Positions 1 to 5,223 of a stretch of 6,184 nucleotides of DNA are shown piece by piece. The notes beneath the pieces were generated by a model. The model made no database searches, had not been told where the DNA came from, and worked only from the letters and a program-made list of their open reading frames with translations. Source of the stretch: Bacteroidales bacterium (GTDB taxonomy: Bacteria; Bacteroidota; Bacteroidia; Bacteroidales; JAADJA01); NCBI GenBank assembly GCA_029933495.1, contig JAOZOC010000210.1, forward strand, positions 1-6,184, in the 5' to 3' direction. Numbering within the stretch: the stretch's first letter is position 1; each line of letters begins with the position of its first letter. The position numbers and the translations under genes are program-made.

Positions 1-2225
1 TTTACTTTAAGTAAAAAATTCAGAATTGGTTTGAGTTCAATTATTGAGTTAATAATTCCTTCCAGGCTATGAAGTAAATTATTTAAAATAGTAACTCTTA
101 ATTTATTTGATAAATTCTTTACGGAAAGCATAGACAAAATCCAATTAAAATTATCTTCATTTTCGATAATTATATCTCTAAGTGTATTTGAATATGAATA
201 GGTAATAAAAGTATCAAAGCCATTGCCGCTATATAATTCTGCGGTTTTGTTTTTATTATCACACTTAAATAAATGCCAAATAATTTCTGTTAAACCAAGT
301 GGGTCATTTGCCGGTTGATTTTCAAAATGTTGAGCCAGGTTACTATGAAGTTTTTTTGCTTTCTTCTCATCAGCCAGCAGACTGTTTTTTAAACTCTCCC
401 TAACCTGCATATGCCTGAAGTCCCATAAACCAATTTCACCTTTTCTTACTAAATGACTTCGCAAATATCTGCGGAAAGCAGCAAAAGTTAGTGGTTCCCA
501 TGATGCATCTGTATAATCGGTAATAAGCTTTCTCAAATCACTCTCTCGCAACCCATTTCGGGAAATACCAATATATGATAATATGGAATTCGTAAATTCT
601 TTACCGAATATTCCTGCGCGTTCAAAAACGTAATTATACATGCCCGGGATGTCGGCAGGTAATTCATCGGCTGTATTTAGTAGCAATTGAAGTAGTTTTT
701 GTTCGGCATCGCCTTTAAGACTTTTCATCCTGTTAAAATCGTCTTCATCTAATAGCAAAAACTCATCAATTGCCATAGTAAGCCAAAGCGCATTGCTATA
801 TGCAAATGAGCCATCAGACCTTTTTTTATCAAGTAACTTCTTTACTACCTGCTGATTAAGCTCTTTATGATACTTGCTACAGATTATTTTAATAATGTCT
901 TCTGCATCAGTTTTGTTTATCGGAGTCAGTTCTGTAAATCTTAAACCTTCTCTTTTCTGTAAGTTATTTGTCTCTTCACCTGTAATGGCAGTAAATACAA
1001 ACTTAGAGTTTGCAGGAATTATTTCCGGTAACCAGTTAACATGTTTTGCGTGGGTTGTATTTTCAAATTGGTTAAGTGCATCAACAAGAACCACAATGCG
1101 CTGGTTAATTGAAGCTTGCAACAGTAGTTCTGAAAACAGTTTTTTAAGGTCTTCAAATTTTGATGCTTCTTTTAATTGACCTCTGATATCTTGTTTAAGT
1201 TCTGCTGCCAATTCTTCAATCCAGAGGATTAGCATATTTTCCAAACTGTTGGAACGTAAACTTATTCCGGCTGCATGAGCCAGAACAAGCATATTACTTT
1301 CACTCTTTAGTTCTTTAAAAACCTTTGCAAATAATGCACTCTTTCCTCCACCCGATTCACCACTAAGGCATAATCCCCAATTATCAAAACCTGATTCAGC
1401 TTGGGCAAATGTTTTTAGCTCATTAATAATGTTTTCCCTACCACTAAAACTGATGGTCCGGCCCTCAACAAATTCATCAAGGTAAACACGCTCTTCATCT
1501 TGCCATGTCTTTGGTCTGGTGTCTTCTTCAATTTTAGTTTGTTCATCAATTTCTTTCCAAAGCAGATCCAATACTTTTTGTTTAAAATCATCAAGTCCTG
1601 TAACCTTGTTATTTTCAGCATCCCAATCAACTTTATAAGTAAATACCTTGTCTTTGCCAACTTTATTTTCAATTAATTTTTTAAAATTTTTAAGTCTTTT
1701 TTCAACATAATCTTTATCAATTCCGTCAATATGAATATCAGCATATTTTGCCTTTATATTATCAGGTATTTTATTAAATGGTAAAGATTCACGAAAAAAG
1801 AAAAAACTACGTTTTAATTGTTCCCTATCGGCCAGTACTCCATATTCTATTTCTAATGCAGTTACACTTTTATCGGTAATTTCAGATTTAAAACTCTTTT
1901 CTTTTTCAGCTTTTAGCAATCTATCCTGCGGTGGAACCCAACCATAACGATCACCAATAATCCCAATAAAAAAAGGCATACTTCTGTCAATCTCATCAAG
2001 ACAAACCTTTAATACTAAAAGTTCTTTTGCCTCTTGTTCTTTTTCGTTTGTTGTTTCTACACCCCACCTTAAATCTATTGCTTCTAATCTGATTTTACGT
2101 TCACTTAATCTTTCTTCAAGTTCCGGAAAAACATAATCCCTTAATGCATCCCTTTCTGCCATCATATCGGTAAACGTGCTCGAAATAAAAATAGGCTGTG
2201 TTTTCCATGTTGTAAATTTTGACAT
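1..2225 (-). CDS. DUF4062-NACHT STAND ATPase, TEP1/NPHP3-like, C-terminus beyond window
   Basis: The frame is open for 741 codons from ATG at 2225 to the left edge, so the C-terminus is missing. Residues about 10-130 form a DUF4062 domain: SSTFTDMMAERDAL (15-28), DLRWGV (51-56), FFIGIIGDRYGWVP (85-98) and ALEIEYG (123-129). A NACHT-type P-loop ATPase follows: Walker A GESGGGKS at 289-296 (Lys295) and Walker B VVLVDALNQF with Asp382, then a winged-helix/helical region with GLRESDL (558-564) and LWDFRHMQ (600-607). This order is that of the TEP1/NPHP3/NWD1 branch of STAND proteins, where ATP-driven oligomerisation couples a C-terminal sensor (usually TPR or WD40 repeats, here off the edge) to the N-terminal domain. 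Both Walker motifs are intact, so it should bind and hydrolyse ATP. No membrane segment or signal peptide is seen, so it is probably cytoplasmic. It is the last visible gene of a four-gene run, 30 bases after the SUKH-TPR gene. Defence or signalling is inference; the domain call is secure. Confidence 0.92.
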   Translation of the reverse strand, partial: MSKFTTWKTQPIFISSTFTDMMAERDALRDYVFPELEERLSERKIRLEAIDLRWGVETTNEKEQEAKELLVLKVCLDEIDRSMPFFIGIIGDRYGWVPPQDRLLKAEKEKSFKSEITDKSVTALEIEYGVLADREQLKRSFFFFRESLPFNKIPDNIKAKYADIHIDGIDKDYVEKRLKNFKKLIENKVGKDKVFTYKVDWDAENNKVTGLDDFKQKVLDLLWKEIDEQTKIEEDTRPKTWQDEERVYLDEFVEGRTISFSGRENIINELKTFAQAESGFDNWGLCLSGESGGGKSALFAKVFKELKSESNMLVLAHAAGISLRSNSLENMLILWIEELAAELKQDIRGQLKEASKFEDLKKLFSELLLQASINQRIVVLVDALNQFENTTHAKHVNWLPEIIPANSKFVFTAITGEETNNLQKREGLRFTELTPINKTDAEDIIKIICSKYHKELNQQVVKKLLDKKRSDGSFAYSNALWLTMAIDEFLLLDEDDFNRMKSLKGDAEQKLLQLLLNTADELPADIPGMYNYVFERAGIFGKEFTNSILSYIGISRNGLRESDLRKLITDYTDASWEPLTFAAFRRYLRSHLVRKGEIGLWDFRHMQVRESLKNSLLADEKKAKKLHSNLAQHFENQPANDPLGLTEIIWHLFKCDNKNKTAELYSGNGFDTFITYSYSNTLRDIIIENEDNFNWILSMLSVKNLSNKLRVTILNNLLHSLEGIINSIIELKPILNFLLKV

Positions 2226-2255
2226 ATCTGTTATTTTAGTAGCCGGTTAATACTG

Positions 2256-3332
2256 TTATCTATTCAACTCATCAATCAAATCCGAATCCGCCTGCGCCAG
2301 TTCATCCTCGCCCATTGCTTTGTAAACTCTTTCTCTTGCGTAAAGTGCCAAACGATATTTACCGTCTTTTTCAAGTATTCTGTTGCAATCGGCAAGAGCT
2401 TTTTCAAGCCAGCCCAGTTTAAAAAAAGCATCTACCCTTCCTGCCAGGAACATATTATTGTCAGGATCTAGCTTAACCGCAATATCCAAATCAATCAGTG
2501 CTTTTCGGGCACTACCGTATTGCAGAACCACATCTCCGCGGCAATGATAAAAAAATGATTCAGAATCATCCAGTTCAATAGCTTTGTTGAAATCATTCAA
2601 TGCCAGGTTTGGCTCTCCATTATATAAGTGGGCATTTCCTCTTGTGCAGTACGACCAACTGTCATCTGGAACGAGCTTCAGCATTGCAGTAGAGCGTTCA
2701 ATAATTTGCAAATGGGTCTCCTTCTGCCCAGCAATGTCAACAATACTTTTCTCATCTACAAAAGTATGACATGAGATAGTCCCTGTAACCTGTCCAATAG
2801 GTGGAAATCCTTCACTATTGACATACCATTCTAAAAAGGCATCAAAACCGGTAGCAACCTGAACACAAGACGAAATATTTGAATTTTCGAACATTGCAAA
2901 AACCGGTGATTCAGCATTTAAACCCTTCTCTGAGAACATAAAAAGAATATTGTGTTCCGGCCCCGGGGTTCTGCAAATGGGGATAATGGGATAAACTCCT
3001 TTAAAATCATCGCCCAACAACCATTTATCAAGCCTTAAATCCCTGTATTTTTCAACTACCTCATCATAATCAAAAAAATAGTAACTACTCCATGTTGGAC
3101 CATCAGGCTCATCCTCAAGCATATCAATGTAAAAAGACTGAGGATGAGCCAATATCATCCCGCCGTTAAATCGCTCCATAAACTGCTTATACGCTGTTGA
3201 TAAAGATATCCCGTAGGCGGTTTCAAACGTTTCAAGTTTCTCAATATCTATCCGGGAATTAAAATTGTACTTTGGTGTTCCCTGCCAGACTCTTTTTTCA
3301 AGTAATTCAAAATTTGTAAGCGTATCAGCCAT
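2256..3332 (-). CDS. SUKH (SMI1/KNR4) domain protein with C-terminal TPR repeats
   Basis: This is a 358-residue soluble protein with no signal peptide or membrane segment. Residues about 30-171 match the SUKH/SMI1-KNR4 fold: an opening helix with FETAYGISLSTAYKQF (36-51), the hallmark NGG at 56-58, the strand region YPIIPICRTPGPEHNILF (114-131) and a closing helix FDAFLEWYV (163-171). After a linker come four TPR-like units of 34 residues in register (225-258, 259-292, 293-326, 327-358), with typical ALNDFNKAIELD, ALIDLDIAVKLDPDN and ALADCNRIL helices. SUKH proteins are best known as immunity proteins that bind polymorphic toxins, and as ligand-binding modules in Smi1/Knr4; TPRs bind peptides or proteins. 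An adaptor, sensor or inhibitory partner of the neighbouring STAND ATPase is therefore plausible but inferred. It starts 29 bases after the second membrane gene. The ATG at 3332 was chosen as the first ATG of the frame, just upstream of the SUKH domain. Confidence 0.9.
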   Translation of the reverse strand: MADTLTNFELLEKRVWQGTPKYNFNSRIDIEKLETFETAYGISLSTAYKQFMERFNGGMILAHPQSFYIDMLEDEPDGPTWSSYYFFDYDEVVEKYRDLRLDKWLLGDDFKGVYPIIPICRTPGPEHNILFMFSEKGLNAESPVFAMFENSNISSCVQVATGFDAFLEWYVNSEGFPPIGQVTGTISCHTFVDEKSIVDIAGQKETHLQIIERSTAMLKLVPDDSWSYCTRGNAHLYNGEPNLALNDFNKAIELDDSESFFYHCRGDVVLQYGSARKALIDLDIAVKLDPDNNMFLAGRVDAFFKLGWLEKALADCNRILEKDGKYRLALYARERVYKAMGEDELAQADSDLIDELNR

Positions 3333-3361
3333 AATCCAATTATGAATAAATTGTCAAATAA

Positions 3362-4198
3362 TTAATTTGGATGCACCCTTGGTATCTCATCATCATTTCG
3401 GGTCGGTTTCTTCCTCCTTCGGGTGATTTTAGGTCTTTTTCTTTTTACAGGTTCCGGGTTTTCGGCCCTATAACTTTCAGAAACAATACTTTTCTCTTCC
3501 TCCTCCCATTCATACAAGTCAGTCTTAAACTCACGATATCCACCACCTAATATTGAGCTGGCACTTTCTTCCTTATCATCTTTATCCTTTTTTTTATTTG
3601 AAGAAAAGAAAAGGAAACCAATGACTTTAATTGCAACATATACCACCGCAATGAACACAAGGAGAGATAGTGTGGCAAAAGTCAGGCTGGCCATAAAAAG
3701 ACTAAGCACGCTATAGGTTAAAATCCTTACAGGAGCATAAAGTCCGTGCATTTTAACGCTTTCGATGCAAATTAAGACAAACAGGGCAGCATAAAGCAAA
3801 ACTATTATGTTCATAAAGATCACAAAATTCCCTGAAGTAAACAGGCCTGCAAAACCTTTCTCCTGTATAAAGTCAAATGAAAAGTATGAAGAGACAGCCG
3901 AGCGACTTTTCAGACCGGCAATAAATACAAACACAGAAATGAAGGATGCTGTTTTCAATGCCCACCAGTTTCTTTTGAAATAGCTATCATACCCTAACAC
4001 TATTGCAAAGAAGTATTCGGGGATAACCCCAATCGAAAAGGGAATACGATAATACCATAGAAATCCGGGGTATCCCGAACCTTTTTTTATTGAAAAATAG
4101 TCATCAAGATTTCCTGCACCTTTTAGTCCATACCTGACAGAAACTACCAAAAGAAAAACAGAAACCGCAAAAACAATTGTTGAGATTAAAAAATCCAT
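3362..4198 (-). CDS. polytopic membrane protein with charged C-terminal tail, unknown function
   Basis: I do not recognise a family for this 278-residue protein. Hydrophobic stretches suggest about six membrane segments, near 3-21, 52-69, 79-96, 125-145, 157-176 and 177-198. From residue 201 the protein becomes strongly charged: a lysine/aspartate stretch (NKKKDKDDKEE, 201-211), an acidic patch YEWEEEEKS (229-237), then a basic, proline-containing end (KRKRPKITRRRKKP, 252-265). By the positive-inside rule such a tail is probably cytoplasmic and could contact the SUKH-TPR or STAND protein, but this is inference. The ATG overlaps the upstream gene's stop by one base (TAATG), pointing to coupled translation with the 157-residue membrane protein. 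A run of eight A residues in the message lies at the junction between the last membrane helix and the tail (3588-3595). The reading frame is convincing from its hydrophobicity pattern and operon position; the function is unknown. Confidence 0.82.
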   Translation of the reverse strand: MDFLISTIVFAVSVFLLVVSVRYGLKGAGNLDDYFSIKKGSGYPGFLWYYRIPFSIGVIPEYFFAIVLGYDSYFKRNWWALKTASFISVFVFIAGLKSRSAVSSYFSFDFIQEKGFAGLFTSGNFVIFMNIIVLLYAALFVLICIESVKMHGLYAPVRILTYSVLSLFMASLTFATLSLLVFIAVVYVAIKVIGFLFFSSNKKKDKDDKEESASSILGGGYREFKTDLYEWEEEEKSIVSESYRAENPEPVKRKRPKITRRRKKPTRNDDEIPRVHPN

Positions 4199-4200
4199 TA
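4196..4200 (-). other. TAATG stop/start overlap joining the two membrane protein genes
   Basis: On the minus strand the stop codon TAA of the 157-residue protein and the start codon ATG of the 278-residue protein share one A (position 4198). Such overlaps usually indicate translational coupling, here between two membrane proteins that may act as a pair. Confidence 0.85.
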
Positions 4201-4671
4201 TCTGATTGTTAGAGTTTTTTTCAATCTAAAAAGCGCATAGATTATTACCACTAAAGCAAAAATAGCGATTAATAAGAGTCCTCCCAGCATTCCCGAATAG
4301 AAATAAACGATCATTAATATCAATATTAAGAGTAACCTGTAGATGGCATCCGGCATAACAAAGAATTTGAAAGACACGTATGCATTTATTGATAAAAGAA
4401 TGGTTATTAATCCGTACATAAAGATATATCCCGCAGTTGACTGACCAAAGTCAGGGCTAAATGTCCAAATCAGAAACACTACAAATCCTAAAACAAAAGA
4501 GGCAGTTAATAAACCAACTCCATACTTATTACCATCAGAAAAAGCATTTTTCACTTCAAACGATGACTCTATCTTAGGGAAATATTTTAATCCTGCCATC
4601 AACATGATCAACCATAAAAGCAGTAGTGCATAATGATACCATTCAGTAAAACCCATTGAATCTAAAAACAT
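4198..4671 (-). CDS. small polytopic membrane protein, unknown function
   Basis: This is a 157-residue hydrophobic protein that I cannot assign to a family. Likely membrane segments lie near 12-28, 51-70, 82-104, 112-124 and 127-148, with short charged loops such as KYFPKIESSFEVKNAF (29-44) and a short basic end RLKKTLTIR. There is no cleavable signal peptide and no obvious catalytic motif. It is the first gene of the minus-strand run and its stop overlaps the next start as TAATG, so the two membrane proteins are probably made together, perhaps in fixed ratio as a complex. The start at 4671 is the first ATG of the frame; a second ATG five codons in (4656) is a possible alternative, and neither has a clear Shine-Dalgarno site, which is normal in Bacteroidota. 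It could be a membrane anchor, channel or pore, but nothing in the sequence decides this. Confidence 0.8.
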   Translation of the reverse strand: MFLDSMGFTEWYHYALLLLWLIMLMAGLKYFPKIESSFEVKNAFSDGNKYGVGLLTASFVLGFVVFLIWTFSPDFGQSTAGYIFMYGLITILLSINAYVSFKFFVMPDAIYRLLLILILMIVYFYSGMLGGLLLIAIFALVVIIYALFRLKKTLTIR

Positions 4672-4715
4672 ATCGCTTATTTAAACTATACTTTTTACAT
4701 AATCTTCCCGGTTAG

Positions 4716-4723
4716 CAAAGATA
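4716..4723 (-). promoter_or_regulatory. possible Bacteroidota -7 element (TATCTTTG) for the four-gene operon
   Basis: On the minus strand TATCTTTG matches the Bacteroidota -7 consensus TAnnTTTG exactly and lies about 45 bases upstream of the first operon start at 4671. No TTTG or TTG is found at the expected distance of 19-21 bases upstream, so this would be a promoter with a weak -33 region or one needing an activator. It is the best candidate between the divergent genes for this direction, but it is only a motif match. Confidence 0.4.
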
Positions 4724-4852
4724 ATCAATATACGATACTATTAGGGAATAGTTTGAGATGAATAATAAAATTCTGCTGTAATACTTATATTTCGTTTAGT
4801 AAAAGTTGCAAAACAGATTCATGAAATTTTCAAAACCTAAAAATATCCATAT

Positions 4853-4935
4853 CTGATGAAGATGTCGGAGGGATTTTCAGGACAAACATCCCTTTGCATA
4901 GCAGGAGAAACCCGACCTATAGCGCTATAATCAAA
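4853..4935. repeat. GC-richer island, possible dispersed-repeat remnant
   Basis: Positions 4861-4930 are about 47% G+C (33 of 70 by hand count), against about 26% for 4771-4840 and 20% for 5041-5100. Inside are a hairpin-forming pair AGGGAT/ATCCCT (4869-4874 with 4888-4893, extendable by two G-U pairs and one C-G pair on the plus strand) and the perfect palindrome TATAGCGCTATA (4918-4929). Read on the minus strand it gives IGRVSPAMQRDVCPENPSDI, which resembles, from memory only, fragments seen in small hypothetical proteins of this phylum. That would fit a dispersed element rather than a gene. This was not searched. Confidence 0.3.
4918..4929. repeat. perfect 12-base palindrome TATAGCGCTATA
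   Basis: The 12 bases are self-complementary with no spacer. This could be a binding site for a dimeric regulator between the divergent genes, or an end of a repeat element. The sequence shows only the symmetry; it lies about 190-200 bases upstream of either -7 or start region, which is far for an operator. Confidence 0.4.
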
Positions 4936-4977
4936 AATGTAAACGAGGCTATGGGTAAAGTACTCAAGATAAAATAA

Positions 4978-5003
4978 GCTATTTAGAAGCTCGTTTAAAT
5001 AGC
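4978..5003. repeat. inverted repeat GCTATTTA-N10-TAAATAGC
   Basis: Two 8-base arms (4978-4985 and 4996-5003) are exactly complementary around a 10-base loop. Beyond a 3x3 internal loop, AAAA (4971-4974) can pair with TTTT (5007-5010). It lies about 60 bases upstream of the rightward -33 element. It has no U-tract typical of a strong terminator and low G+C, so its role is unclear. Confidence 0.35.
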
Positions 5004-5066
5004 AGCTTTTAACACCTGAATTATAGCTGTTTATAAAATACAGGGATGAAAAATTTTTTCTATTTT

Positions 5067-5097
5067 TTTGATTTTCAATAAAACAATAATAAATTTG
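5067..5097 (+). promoter_or_regulatory. Bacteroidota sigma-A type promoter, TTTG-N19-TAAATTTG
   Basis: TTTG at 5067-5070 (-33 element) and TAAATTTG at 5090-5097 (-7 element, consensus TAnnTTTG) are separated by exactly 19 bases, the spacing expected for the primary sigma factor of Bacteroidota. Transcription would begin a few bases after 5097, giving a leader of about 120 bases before the start codon at 5224. This is the best promoter match I found in the intergenic regions and supports constitutive or housekeeping-type transcription of the secreted repeat protein. Confidence 0.7.
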
Positions 5098-5182
5098 CCT
5101 CATTATAAGCCGGTTAATGGGTTTTTATTCAATTGAGATGTTTTGTTATCCCTTATCGAAAAATGAATTTTTACTAATGTTT

Positions 5183-5205
5183 TTTTGAAGGCGTATGCCT
5201 CAAAA
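5183..5205 (+). promoter_or_regulatory. small leader hairpin just upstream of the repeat-protein start codon
   Basis: TTTTG (5183-5187) pairs with CAAAA (5201-5205), A5188 is bulged, and AGGC (5189-5192) pairs with GCCT (5197-5200) around the loop GTAT. The stem ends 18 bases before the ATG at 5224, so it could affect ribosome access. No T-run follows it, so it is not a terminator. Stability is modest and the role is unproven. Confidence 0.3.
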
Positions 5206-5223
5206 CCTTTAAAACTTTGTATT

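Larger units (their letters stand above)
4672..5223. other. divergent intergenic region, 552 bases
   Basis: This stretch separates the leftward operon from the rightward repeat-protein gene. It holds a possible leftward promoter, a GC-richer island with a palindrome (about 4853-4935), a hairpin-forming inverted repeat (4978-5003), a strong rightward promoter motif (5067-5097) and the leader of the rightward gene. A minus-strand frame of 88 codons (5103-4837) runs through it. I do not call that a gene: its first codons overlap the rightward promoter, its first half merely reflects AT-rich DNA, and it shows no domain. No tRNA or recognised ncRNA is seen. Confidence 0.7.

Noticed and set aside
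874..1179. Plus-strand open frame opposite the STAND ATPase gene
   Set aside because: It lies wholly antisense to the conserved NACHT region (Walker B and following). The motifs on the minus strand explain the sequence.
1415..1672. Minus-strand open frame of 85 codons in another phase within the STAND gene
   Set aside because: It starts at TTG and is shifted relative to the continuous frame that carries DUF4062 and Walker A. I followed the main frame codon by codon through 1630-2225 and checked its phase at several points further on, and it is unbroken, so this is a shadow and not a frameshift.
2584..2769. Plus-strand open frame opposite the SUKH-TPR gene
   Set aside because: It is antisense to the linker and TPR region, with no start signal or domain of its own.
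4837..5103. Minus-strand open frame of 88 codons in the intergenic region
   Set aside because: Its start overlaps the rightward -7 element, the first half has the composition of random AT-rich DNA, no domain or membrane pattern is seen, and the last third coincides with the GC-rich island. It is more likely a chance frame through a repeat.
5117..5188. Possible 23-codon upstream frame (MGFYSIEMFCYPL...) in the leader of the repeat-protein gene
   Set aside because: There is no ribosome-binding signal or regulatory amino-acid pattern. A frame this short is expected by chance.
5183..5205. The leader hairpin as a rho-independent terminator
   Set aside because: On neither strand is the stem followed by a run of T; on the plus strand it is followed by AAAAC, and on the minus strand by a run of A.
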